Shown here: positions 20,975-36,289 of the stretch, piece by piece | How positions within the stretch are numbered: the stretch's first letter is position 1 | How the letters are laid out: the number at the start of each line of letters is the position of its first letter | Assembly: GCA_946803715.1 (NCBI GenBank) | Contig: CAMPET010000408.1 | Coordinates: forward strand, 1-36,289 | From: Beroe ovata | Taxonomy: Eukaryota > Ctenophora > Nuda > Beroida > Beroidae | Reading direction: 5' to 3' | Length of the DNA: 36,289 nt | Notes under the pieces: generated by a model | The model's database searches: none | What the model saw: only the letters and a program-made list of their open reading frames with translations | What the model was told of the DNA's origin: nothing | Program-made: the position numbers and the translations under genes

Positions 20975-22852
20975 AAAGATCGTATGAAGTACGGACTTCA
21001 GTCTTCGAAGCAATGTGCTCTTAAGCATTATAGATGCAAGAGATCTCGGATATATGATATGTATACTGCTGGAATTTGATAGATGATTCATATCAGAGTA
21101 TCATGATGAATTTTATACGTTGACCCGGTTTTCTATTTGATTTCTTACTGTTTTTACCGTGTTGATTTGGTATTTGCTGTGCAGATAGAATTGTGATTAA
21201 CTTTTTTTGTGAAAACCCTATTCTTTATACATTGATCTGATTCCATCGATTCAAGAAAAAGTCTAAAATTCTGTCGACTGTCAGTCAATCTCCGTCGAAA
21301 GTTCTATTTCACTATTTCAGCGCGCATGACCCTGCTTAAGCAGGGTCATGCGCGCGTCTCACAAAATTCATCTCCTTAGACTGCACTAACTGTTGACGTT
21401 TTGTAGTTATACACAAATTTTGCACCGCGCGTGCCACAAACAAATTCCCATAACACTTCTCACTTTTTGCAAGAAATATTGCTGACTTGTACCATGAGAG
21501 GAAATGTTAGTTCCTATCTAAGGGAGTCATTTCTTATGAATGAATGATGTCAACGCGATTTGTACGTTTGTGGTGAAATCTCCCATTGGAATCATATTTC
21601 GGATATCCCAACCAATATCCAGTGCAATTTTTGACCTCTGCTGGAATTTTGAAACTCATCTCAAACGCAGAATACGTATTGTAAGCGTAAAGAGAACGTC
21701 TAAACTATGCATTTTATTCAGTGTTTACCCGAAGTGTTTGCATACGAATGACCATAGAGAATTCTGAGAAAAATATGTGCATACAACGCATTACGCATAC
21801 TAGAGTTGAATACATGGAAGAATTTGGATGATTCAATATCTTATCGGGCTTGGAAGATGTAAAATTTGGAGGAAAAACATAGATTCAGTCTGCAGTGAAA
21901 GAGTATGATTTGCATAAACAAATAAATGTTATCACATTCAAATATTCCGAAATCCGGATTTCTACTACTACGACATAAAATCCGTAGAATCGGTAAATAC
22001 CTAGACAATTATATAGACACAAATACACGGTAGAAATTATTTTTCCTACAGCAGTTACAGCATTCACATGTATAAAATTAATAAATTACTACGTGAAATC
22101 CAAATAAGTCCATATTTCAGCAGTTTCCAGTTTTGACCACACAAACCTTGCACTAACAAAGCATGTTTGACTCAAATCTGCTGAACCTTAATTCGCTTCT
22201 ATGACAAAAGCTGGTAAAATCACAAGGTTTTCTTCCTTCATAATGTATGAAAAAAGTAAAATACGATGTATAAAACACTGTTGTCAGGAGTCAGCTTTAT
22301 GAGAGCCAACTGGAAGCGGAAAAACTCCGAATTTCGAAGAGTCATTTACATTTTCCGCATCCCGAAGCGAAACTTCACTGACGTCCTCTGAAGTTTTCCA
22401 TAATCTCGAACGTTCCCATGAACTCATTGATCTGTTGAGTAGATGTGTTAATCAGAAAATAGTTGTGGTAGACTCAATCGAGTTATGTGACGAATTGATA
22501 GTCGAGAGGGATCAGCGACGGGGACCGTGAACCGGGTAAGTTAATTTGAAACTTGATTTTGACATATTCTGTCAAATAAAGACACGGGGATAATTGGTTT
22601 GTCGGCACACAGACACACAAACAAACACACACACAGACACAGTACGCAGTATAATCAACAAGCGTCTCTGAATATTATAAACAGACATAATAATATGTAC
22701 ATAAAGATGAGTTCAATGAAACTTAATGAATGAAGCGAGGAGTGGAACTAATTAGATAATTGCACAATTGAAACATTTGGTTGTGTTTCAATGGAGGGAA
22801 GAGGAGGGTTAATTGCATCAACTGGTTGAGCACGTCAGAACCGGTCTGTCCC
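20975..22852. other. Intergenic, no gene seen
   Basis: AT-rich sequence downstream of the granulin stop. It contains a perfect 36-bp palindrome (21320-21355), a CGCGCG islet at about 21425 and a short CA run at about 22613-22642. No coding similarity was found, and I do not see a clear AATAAA soon after the granulin stop. Confidence 0.55.
21320..21355. repeat. Perfect 36-bp palindrome without spacer
   Basis: The left arm GCGCGCATGACCCTGCTT is followed directly by its exact reverse complement, centred on CTTAAG. The match ends at both outer flanks (A against G). It lies 346 bases after the granulin stop codon. As RNA it would form a stable 16- to 17-bp stem; as DNA it could extrude a cruciform. 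Function unknown. Confidence 0.95.
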
Positions 22853-23231
22853 ATTCGTCACAACTTGTTGACACCACTGCAAAACTGTCATGACGTAGGA
22901 TGCTTGCGATGGAATGCACTGACACCAGTTTGTCAGAACAGGCTTGTGTGACGAATGCGCACCCTATTCGTCACAACTTGCTGACACCACTGCATAACTG
23001 TCATGACGTAGGAATGCTTGCGATGGAATGCTCTGACACCACTTTGTCACAACAGGTTATGTGACGAATGGGCACCCTATTCGTCACAACTTGCTGACAC
23101 CAGTCCGTCAGAACAGGCCTGTGTGACAAATAAGGGACCATATTCGTCACAATTCGCTGACACCACTGCATTACTGATATGACATTGGTATGCTTGCGAT
23201 GGAATGCACTGACACCAGTTGTGTGACGAAA
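22853..23231. repeat. Tandem array of 113-bp palindrome-capped units
   Basis: Units begin with ATTCGTCACAACTTG at 22853, 22966, 23079 and 23142, giving spacings of 113, 113 and 63 (the third unit lacks about 50 bases). Each unit ends with TGTGACGAAT or a close variant, the exact inverse of its start ATTCGTCACA. Internal blocks GACACCACTGCA, GTCATGACGTAGG and TGCTTGCGATGGAATGC are shared. Units are joined by a short spacer such as GCGCACCCT. This resembles a tandemly amplified foldback or MITE-like element. It ends 89 bp from the stop of the minus-strand dehydrogenase. Confidence 0.85.
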
Positions 23232-23319
23232 TAGTGCGTCTCCTCTGATATGTCATCATCTGTCATTAATTGGAAGCCCCCTCCTCTAGCAAATGTGACG
23301 GCTCCCTTATCCTCTGGAA

Positions 23320-25445
23320 TCAACGAAAGTGCTCAACACTTATAATAGTTCTTACCCTTTTCGATAGTCTATCAGGACAGAATGCTTTCACCAACATCAG
23401 GTAGTAGAACATGACAGGCATGACAACGAATACACGGTTATGTTGTACAGCTTTAATGATCTGTGGGGGTAATTAGTGCGGGTGATTAACTTGTAATTAT
23501 CCAATTATGGCTTGCGGTGATGACAATGAGACAACTCACCGTATCGCCAACATATTCCGGTTCCAACATGGGCATAAAATACGGCCACTTGCTCACAGCC
23601 CCATCAAACATACCAGTTTTTATGAAGAAGGGGTTCACCACTGTGAACTCGATGGGCAGGTTCTGAAATGGAGCAAGTCGAAAGGTTGGAAAAACTCCCT
23701 TGATAAGGAAGCGAGGGTTATTATTATAATTGCGAGGGTTACTTTTATAATTGTATGAATGATGTCTTTTCGTCAAGAATCGGCTAATGTGCAAGGGAAT
23801 TCGAGCTAATTGACCAGTTTTATAGGGAAGGACAAGGCTCATATCAGCTCATAAATTGTCATCGGATAGTCACTATAGCGATCAAAGTGAATGTTAGGTT
23901 CTTACCTCCTGCTGAACCTCAAGCTTGAGTGACTCCATGAGGCCCATGATGGCAAACTTGCTGCAGCTGTAGTCCACTAACTTGGGAACTCCAAACAGAC
24001 CAGCCACGGAACTTATCGTAGTCACGTGACCATATCCTGCATTTTGATTGGTTAGGGAGCACGGCACGCTCATTGGATGATCACATTCTCGTATGTGATT
24101 GGCTGGCACGACCCACCTAACTCAATCATATCCTCCATGTAGCACTTTGTCACCCAGAATACCGACAACACATTCACTGACATCGTCCTGAGGTAAAATG
24201 CGGGCATTCAGAATATCCACAATTCAGAATATCCACAAAACGCCATTGTAGTTATTTGTCACACAATGACTCATAGAGTAATCGACATTTTAACGGAACT
24301 AACTTTTGCGGAACTACTAAACTTTTGCGGATCTAACGAACAATTTACAAAATGAACAATTTACGAACTGAACTGGTCTACGATGCTCAGGGAGAATCCC
24401 TACCTTTCTATCTCAGTATGATGTAGCTCTCGGAATCGTTTCCCAGATACAATCCCAGCCACGTTGAAAATGTACGAAACACGACCAACTTCGGAAAGCG
24501 TCTGAGATAATATTGAATTCATTTCATTGTCATTACAGATGTTGCGAAGCAGGAATTGAGACTTAACACTTCATATTGGGAAGTGTAATGTTCAAACTTT
24601 CGCAAATTCTATGTTCTTTATCACTTCGAGTTACACAATTCCCTCATTAGATTCTTGGAAGACGTGTACTCTATCACGTGAATTGAGTCATTCATCAAAT
24701 GAGAAAGTGTTTTACCAGTTCATGCATCTTAGCAACTTCCTCGAATACAGATACGTTGCAACAATACCCATACGCTGAACCGCCTTCCTCCCTTATCTCA
24801 GAAACTGGAAGTAATTATTCCATATATGGAAATGCGCAGATTTAGTACCGATTACCGAGTAACTTGGCAATTATTCGCTGCGTTATTAAGCTGTCGTTAA
24901 ATGAATAGGTATGAACGGAAGATTACTCAAACTATGAAACTACTTTAACCTGTTTGATCATTTGCATCTTTGTTGATATCCACGCATACGATAGTATTTC
25001 CCATTCTTGCAAGCTTCATCGCTAGATTCTTTCCTATTCCACTACCTGAAACAAATGAAAACTATTATACATTCAGGAACGAATCAAAACTTATCGAACA
25101 GAGACGAAGTATTAGCACATTTTCTGCTGTCTTTCGTCAATGATCTCTCAAATCATATCAATACTTAAGACTCTTGTTATACGGTACGTGTCAATCAAAG
25201 ACTCTTGTTATACTAAGTGTCTGAGTTTCAATATAGATTCTATTCATGTCAAGAATTCAAAACTTGAATTTTTCAGCTCAACCTGTTCCAGTGATAAGGA
25301 TATTCTCGGTACAGATGACTTTGCTCCTCCTGTTTACAAAGATATAGGCAAACGCCCAGAAAAACTCGTAAAATCCGACTTTGTACACGTCCCAGACATC
25401 TTTTATGAAGGTGATGCAGGCTGCGATGAAAGATCTGATGCACAT
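23320..25445 (-). CDS. SDR16C-type membrane short-chain dehydrogenase, 8 exons
   Basis: 303 aa, the usual length for the retinol / 17-beta-hydroxysteroid dehydrogenase SDR16C group. Exons on the minus strand: 25445-25283, 25045-24950, 24804-24716, 24501-24404, 24187-24117, 24036-23906, 23662-23540, 23460-23320; all phases agree. A hydrophobic N-terminal anchor (FYEFFWAFAYIFV) precedes the Rossmann fold with TGTGSGIG, split by intron 1. An acidic residue in VDIN after beta-2 suggests NAD preference. The catalytic ISS serine and Y-x3-K (DYSCSK) are present, followed by VNPFFIKTGMF, typical of SDR16C (NP, then T-GM). The usual NNAG reads NVAG, so the structural asparagine is replaced. Substrates in the family are retinol, steroids or lipid-droplet lipids; I cannot choose. 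The last exon is read through to TGA at 23320, but a GTAAGA donor-like site inside it (about 23354) could add another exon. The ATG at 25445 is the only in-frame Met after an upstream stop. Confidence 0.85.
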
Positions 25446-25960
25446 GATGAACGATTCTCACTTTAATGGGTTGCTAAAAATCATGCTGAAAACAGAAGTG
25501 GTTAATCAGGGAATCAATCAGATGGCAGCAAAATTATACATTATACAAACCGTTAAGAAGATGTAAGATAGTGAATTCATCGAATACAATTTATGGTGAT
25601 GATAGACACTGATAAAGACTGATAAATAAAACAAAGATAACACAAATAATCATCTGACAAATAAATATAAACAAATTTATACATCTGAATTCTGAAAGCT
25701 ACGACAAGATACATTCTTTGATTTGAAGGCATCGCACTACCCACAGTCTACACCCATCACATTATCAATGTAATAGTGACTGAAAACATGCCCAAATTTA
25801 GATTCTAAACTGCGTTCAATTTGACAATCAACGCATCATAAATTGACAGATTCACATGCATGGTAGGTACCAAATGATGAACAATAATGGTCTGAAGAGC
25901 TTAATATATGATGATCATCTCATAGCAATATCGATTACTGTTGAGAGTAATTCTTATCGA
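25446..25960. other. Intergenic between BBS7 and SDR gene
   Basis: 515 bases separating two minus-strand genes. It should hold the 3' end of the BBS7 transcript and the promoter of the dehydrogenase. It is AT-rich with no further coding signal. Confidence 0.5.
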
Positions 25961-28096
25961 TTATGCTGCTGAAATTTCAAAGAAATCTATCAACGATTCT
26001 AGCTCGTAGTTATCCAATACTTCAAGTAGCATGGGTACCTTGCTCTTCACGTTCAAGCCTTTGAACTTAAATTTATCAATGTACAAATCAGTAATCATCC
26101 CATACAACCTCTCCAAATGACAAGGTTGCAGTTTGAATGCTGCCTGGAGTTGTTCAGCATTTTGGATGATGTCCCGATACTCTGGTGATAGGAAGTCCAA
26201 TGTGGGCTCATGCATTGACAACTCTTTCAGAGCGTCAATCAGTTGGACTTTCTTGGCAAGGAGTAACTGCTCATCCAGTTTTGGGTGGATTAACCGCAAG
26301 GAATGAGGGATTGATTGGTCACACAGTTCATACGAGATGTTAAGGGCGATCTTGCGTTGAGTAGCTAGCTTCGTAGTCACATCTTTCAAGATTGAAATGG
26401 TGCTGATATTATCAGATCTGAACTCTACCGATCCCTGGCTATAATTACACTCAAGCTGAGTGTCGAGGAATGTACTCTGGAAGTACATTGTGACCGTGTC
26501 TCCAGTTGGGCATTTGTCAGGGACTTCGGGGATGCAATAGCCGATCCAAGAGTGGACTTCACCCAAGCTGAACTTTCCGTTGAGCCTCAAAACATTCATC
26601 GGTCTTTCATTGTCAATGATATGTGTTCGTCTGTGGAGTGAGAGTGGCTTGATCTGATACTGCTTCAGTTGGCAAGTTTTTGGTTGAATTCTAGGTGTGA
26701 TGTATACTTGCAATGTTCCATACTGACCTTCAATAGATCTTATTTTCACATCCAGTCTCGTTGTGTTTGCTTGGCATCTGTACGTTGCTAGGAGGTAATT
26801 CTTATCTTCAGGGTCACAAGCACTGTGACTTACCACAGCAGAGTTCTTTTCCACATCAAGGAGATCGATGGGAACATCACATTGGAGAAGAACGTTTTCT
26901 ATTGGCATTTGAATCTCGATTGAGAGGAGATAATTAGCATCAACAGGGTTCAGTACAAATTTATCATTCACATTAAACTTCACAACTGCACTAATTGCCG
27001 ACTCAGATCCTGCAGATTTCTGGTACTTCTCACGTTCTGTCATGACCTGCTTCTTCAACTCCTCAATCTCCTGTTTCATCTCATCAATCTTAGTTTTGGT
27101 AGAAGGTGGTATGACATTTGTAGCTGCATGTGACTTAGCTTCAGTTGTAAGACTGATCAGATGTCCCGGGTACGTGGCTATCACAACGTCAGAATGGGTA
27201 GTAGAAGTTATCAAACCTGCACCAATTGATGTTACTGATTCTGATACATTTTTAGTTGACAATATCTTAGGTTGACCCTCAGCAATAGTGTAAATCTCTA
27301 CAGTTCCATCATCTCTTGCAGCAATCAACTCAGATACGCCATCTCCATTGATATCAAAGGTATCAATAGCAGTTATTCCACCAAGATTATTCACATTAGC
27401 AATTTCCCATCTGTGGCAGGGGTTGTCTTTGTTAATTGTACAAAGACCAATTATACCATCTCTTGTACCATACACAAGGTTGTTGTGTCCAAAGCCACTC
27501 ATCACATCAAACAATGCCAGAGTTTCAGGGGCTCCAGGGACCTCAGCTTCATAGAGGAGTTCACTGCCTGAAAGTACTCTCAGCACTCTATCCTGACACC
27601 CTAGGACAGGGTATATTTCCTGACCGGTTCCAGGAATACCCACCATATCATTTATCTTATCACATGAAAGATAGAAGTGTGTGTCCTGGCAGTTGTGGTA
27701 CATATTGTAAATGTATTGACCAGTCACGTGCAAATCCGCACCATGAATGAACATGGATTTGATAGAATCACTCAAGTTAGATTCAAACATGAGAAACTGC
27801 TTCCCCCTCTTTGTAAAACCTCTAACTTCAGAACCAGACGAAACAAAAATCTTTTCTTGTAGGGAACCTATGGCACCCCCAAGCTCTAATCTGTCAACTT
27901 TTGGCCCAGGGAGGGTTTTGAAGTCAACAGCAACATCACTTTTCTTCATCTGAAAGCATGTCAAAATTCCATTATGATCAGCCACAGCAATTCTTTGGGG
28001 TATCTTTTTTCCTGGTTGATTAGGAAGAACTTTCGTTGACTTTAATGAAGTTGAACCAACTGTCAGCAAGTCAATCCTTGAAAGCTCTAATTCCAT
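25961..28096 (-). CDS. BBS7: BBS7, BBSome subunit, single exon
   Basis: 711 aa, against 715 in human BBS7, and colinear from end to end. Diagnostic blocks include FKTLPGPK..RLELGG, EVRGFTKRGKQFL, GTGQEIYPVLGCQDRVLRVL, VPIDLLDV.KNSAVVS, LATYRCQA.TTRL, KIRSIEGQYGTLQ, RIQPKTC, ISTISILKDV and the C-terminal HLERLYGMITDLYIDKFKFKG. The layout is an N-terminal beta-propeller (about 1-310), a coiled coil (about 325-365, KIDEMKQEIEELKKQ), a GAE-like beta-sandwich, a platform region and C-terminal helices. BBS7 pairs with BBS2 in the octameric BBSome, which carries membrane proteins out of and into cilia along intraflagellar transport trains. The start ATG matches the human start (MELELSRIDLL against MDLILNRMDYL). 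The gene is uninterrupted by introns, unlike its intron-rich neighbours and its many-exon vertebrate ortholog, yet shows no frameshift or stop. Confidence 0.97.
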   Translation of the reverse strand: MELELSRIDLLTVGSTSLKSTKVLPNQPGKKIPQRIAVADHNGILTCFQMKKSDVAVDFKTLPGPKVDRLELGGAIGSLQEKIFVSSGSEVRGFTKRGKQFLMFESNLSDSIKSMFIHGADLHVTGQYIYNMYHNCQDTHFYLSCDKINDMVGIPGTGQEIYPVLGCQDRVLRVLSGSELLYEAEVPGAPETLALFDVMSGFGHNNLVYGTRDGIIGLCTINKDNPCHRWEIANVNNLGGITAIDTFDINGDGVSELIAARDDGTVEIYTIAEGQPKILSTKNVSESVTSIGAGLITSTTHSDVVIATYPGHLISLTTEAKSHAATNVIPPSTKTKIDEMKQEIEELKKQVMTEREKYQKSAGSESAISAVVKFNVNDKFVLNPVDANYLLSIEIQMPIENVLLQCDVPIDLLDVEKNSAVVSHSACDPEDKNYLLATYRCQANTTRLDVKIRSIEGQYGTLQVYITPRIQPKTCQLKQYQIKPLSLHRRTHIIDNERPMNVLRLNGKFSLGEVHSWIGYCIPEVPDKCPTGDTVTMYFQSTFLDTQLECNYSQGSVEFRSDNISTISILKDVTTKLATQRKIALNISYELCDQSIPHSLRLIHPKLDEQLLLAKKVQLIDALKELSMHEPTLDFLSPEYRDIIQNAEQLQAAFKLQPCHLERLYGMITDLYIDKFKFKGLNVKSKVPMLLEVLDNYELESLIDFFEISAA

Positions 28097-29146
28097 TGTC
28101 AGAGATCAACTGAAAATAATACGATTCAAAGCCAAGGACCAAGGTTATTGAAATTGATGCAATGGCCAATGTTGCTATCAACAATGGGTGAAAACAAAAA
28201 AGTATGGGATCTTTGATTATCACCCATTATTACTCTGAATGCTATTCTCAAGACAGAAAATAAGCTGACATTTCCTAAACAATCAACAATCAAGCAAATT
28301 TTGCAAACATACAATAACAAAATGCAAGTCCGAAACAAGATATAGAGTCTTCGCTGCAAACTTTATTTCTGAATTCTGAAATCACTATAATGATCTTGAT
28401 TACAGACTATTCATGAAGTATTGGCTGTCGATGATAGCCCCTGTCGAGAATTTCATTGCGCGCGCGCCGCGCAATTCATTCTCAGCTGGGCCAAGCAAAT
28501 GCAAAAACAATGTTAAATGGTGACGTATGGGGCAGGTGGCTTGATCCGACCTCTGTTCCTCGCGCGCGCGCACCTCAGGTCCTCAGCTCCATTAATCACT
28601 CGTCAGAAACATTGCAACATGAACAGTAAATGCAAATGTTAATGACCGATGTGTCATTTGACCACCGTTTTGCGCGCGCGGCGTCTTGGAGTACCTTGGT
28701 ATCGCGATCAAACGCCTAGTTTGATAAGATCGCGCGTGTGCACACGTTGCGCGCCCCTATTCTACTCAGTGAACTGAAAAGTCGTACAAAGAAAACCACG
28801 GAAACGCGCAGCGCGCGCGGAGTATTTGGGTCACGCAGCGCGGGAACAATCGCGCGCAAAAAAACAGTGGACAGGTAACAAAACAATAAAAGCAAAAATG
28901 TTCTTTCGGTCTTCTTAAGGTGAAGACGCGCGCGCCGCCGGCCGCGTGAGAAGCAAGCGATAGGCGCCAAGGCTAAGCAGTCGAAATCATGATTCCACCT
29001 GCGTGGCGCAATTATAATTCAACTCTTGCAATGAAAAGCATCACACTATTGTTTTTTGCAGAGTACAAAAACTTAGGGATCGCTCAGCGCGCAAAATAAG
29101 CACACGCGATCGCAACTGAGCGGCTTACATTGCATCAATTAGCCGG
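28097..29146. promoter_or_regulatory. Head-to-head region BBS7 / KIF4 with CGCGCG islets
   Basis: Divergent intergenic region. Between 28455 and 29095 it carries about ten short tracts of alternating CG, for example at 28455, 28560, 28671, 28730, 28812, 28850, 28926 and 29087. One of them, 28455-28475, is a hairpin ATTGCGCG-CGCGC-CGCGCAAT. TTTTGCGCGCG at about 28667 resembles an E2F site. I see no coding exon; a 5' untranslated exon of the kinesin could lie here. Confidence 0.45.
28171..28182. promoter_or_regulatory. Possible RFX/X-box-like half-site upstream of BBS7
   Basis: GTTGCTATCAAC, an imperfect inverted repeat (GTTG/CAAC) with one good RFX half-site GTTGCTA, lies 75 bases upstream of the BBS7 start. 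RFX X-boxes control ciliary genes including BBS genes and often lie within about 150 bases of the start. The second half-site is poor and the arms are too close for a standard 14-mer, so this is weak. Confidence 0.2.
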
Positions 29147-29210
29147 ATGATAAAAAATGGTATATCTATCTGTCAGAGTGGCGTTTTGAATCAGGCCTAT
29201 GCTACCTCAT
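29147..29210 (+). pseudogene. Decayed duplicate of KIF4 exon 1
   Basis: 29167-29210 matches KIF4 exon 1 (29560-29603) at 41 of 44 positions, including the unbroken block GAATCAGGCCTATGCTACCT. The upstream part also aligns, from an ATG at 29147 through an A-rich stretch, but with a 4-base insertion (duplicated TATC/ATCT) that shifts the frame. One substitution turns the arginine codon of ALRIRP into a stop (TGA). The match stops after CTCAT, before the splice donor. It lies about 400 bases upstream of the functional exon. Confidence 0.85.
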
Positions 29211-29543
29211 AAAAATTGAATGAAAATTATATTTTCATTTATCACTCTGTCCTCATTTCTTGAAAAAAATGCCGGATGTTATGTAAATGGCTTATCCGTT
29301 TCCAGTGTCTGGAACAGTTTGGGAAATGAGGAATTTGTTTAACATGAAGGCAATATAGACATGTGACTATGTTTCAAATTATTCATGATGGACTTAGCAT
29401 CACAGCAATGCATTTTTGCCCTTTACCTGAACCTGATATGCCACATTTTTGTAATATTTGTCAAATGATTGCCATTGTTGAAGTTATGCTTTCCTGGTAT
29501 CAGTTGATTGTTCCCCATGACTTATTCGACTCATTGATTCAGT

Positions 29544-35628
<6,085 letters not shown>

Positions 35629-35983
35629 GGTTGTTGAGATGAGTGATAGTTCGCATGAAATGATGAGATGTGGCGTTCAAAGGGGTAAAAAGGATGGAAA
35701 AAGAGACGAAGGAAGCGGGATCCTAATTCACGGTTTTGAGGATATTGATCTTTATCGGGTCAAATTTACCCAATCTGTAAATATACTTCCTTCTATAAGC
35801 TGACCTCTATACTTTGAATCCTGGCTCTTGCATGAGAATGTTTTGATGTTCAACTTTGAAATGTTTTTCAGTTTTATGTCCATTATTTCTGATTCACCCA
35901 TTTCGATGTGACAAGGACACTTTTCTTCACTATTACTATTTTCTCTGTGTATCTTCCTAACCACCCCTGCCCATTTGACAGCC
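35629..35983 (+). promoter_or_regulatory. KIF4-MCM5 intergenic spacer
   Basis: 355 bases between the KIF4 stop and the MCM5 start. It must hold the KIF4 3' end and the MCM5 promoter or leader. I see no clear TATA, AATAAA or E2F consensus. With so short a gap in tandem orientation, transcript overlap is possible. Confidence 0.4.
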
Positions 35984-36144
35984 ATGGCAGCTACAGGATT
36001 TGATACCGCTCCTGTGTACTACAGTGACTCGCTGGGTGCCCCCATGATACATGGTAATGAGGAGTACAGCCTGAACAACTCACAGAAACTCTTCAAGGAT
36101 TTCATCAGGGAATTCCACGATGTAAACAATATCTTTCTCTACAG
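35984..36144 (+). CDS. MCM5: MCM5 replicative helicase subunit, first coding exon (partial)
   Basis: The start ATG follows GACAGCC. The first 53 codons read MAATGFDTAPVYYSDSLG..., then KLFKDFIREFHDVNNIFLYR. This matches the MCM5 N terminus (GFDDPGIYYSDSFG, then RRFKEFLRQYR and FKYRDELKRH in human). The exon ends at CTACAG|GTTAGG in phase 2, so the arginine codon is split and the next exon should resume with a D-E-L-K-R-like sequence beyond the window. MCM5 is one of six subunits of the MCM2-7 ring that unwinds DNA at replication forks. The AAA+ ATPase part is not in this window. Confidence 0.93.
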
Positions 36145-36198
36145 GTTAGGGAGGTTGAAATGTGAGATGAAGTCGATTACCATGACAACATAACTCCC

Positions 36199-36282
36199 TC
36201 TAACACACACATACACAAACAAACACACATACACACACACACACACACAGACACACACACACAGACACACCACACAGCACGC
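36199..36282. repeat. (CA)n microsatellite in first MCM5 intron
   Basis: CA repeats with occasional AAA and G interruptions, starting about 55 bases after the MCM5 exon 1 donor and running almost to the window edge. Confidence 0.9.
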
Positions 36283-36289
36283 TCGAAAT

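Noticed and set aside
24950-25566. Plus-strand open frames of 61-108 codons over the SDR first exons
   Set aside because: The minus strand carries a complete, phase-consistent SDR with Rossmann and catalytic motifs; the plus frames match nothing.
28716-28970. Arginine-rich 84-codon minus-strand open frame
   Set aside because: It arises from CGCGCG tracts and has no conserved features.

Overview
The window is animal nuclear DNA. Its genes have GT-AG introns of roughly 90-700 bp, and the products are metazoan: a multi-domain granulin precursor, the BBSome subunit BBS7, a chromokinesin of the KIF4 family, the replicative helicase subunit MCM5, an SDR16C-type dehydrogenase and a HEPN-NACHT protein. 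Compact genes mixed with CA/GT microsatellites and satellite DNA suggest a marine invertebrate, perhaps an early-branching one, but I cannot name the species from sequence alone.

Layout. 1-10.1 kb has no gene I can support. It holds microsatellites, an 11-bp GC-rich minisatellite of about 34 units (1766-2139) and a satellite array with a 545-bp monomer (about 4356-7500) that abuts an inverted monomer fragment. 10.1-13.6 kb holds two convergent genes whose stop codons are 26 bp apart: an intronless HEPN-NACHT protein (+) and a TPR-like protein (-) that resembles the Fanconi core-complex subunit FANCG. 14.3-21.0 kb is a 22-exon secreted granulin precursor (+, about 1116 aa, ten 12-cysteine granulin modules plus degenerate ones). 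20.98-23.3 kb is intergenic, with a perfect 36-bp palindrome and a palindrome-capped tandem array of 113-bp units. 23.3-25.4 kb is an eight-exon SDR16C-type dehydrogenase (-, 303 aa). 25.96-28.1 kb is a complete BBS7 in one exon (-, 711 aa). 28.1-29.5 kb is a head-to-head intergenic region rich in CGCGCG tracts, with a decayed copy of KIF4 exon 1. 29.5-35.6 kb is the KIF4-type kinesin in 20 exons (+, about 1066 aa). 36.0 kb to the end is the first coding exon of MCM5 (+), cut by the window edge.

How the genes relate. This is not an operon. Three genes (KIF4, MCM5 and, if the call is right, FANCG) belong to chromosome replication, repair or segregation. BBS7 serves cilia; the granulin and the dehydrogenase are housekeeping or secretory. 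Two pairs are head to head (FANCG-like/granulin and BBS7/KIF4), one is convergent (HEPN-NACHT/FANCG-like), and KIF4/MCM5 are tandem with a 355-bp gap. Exon models were joined by hand from splice consensus, reading phase and family similarity. Phases close across every gene except the 5' end of the FANCG-like gene, and one granulin junction (exon 11/12) needs a weak donor.
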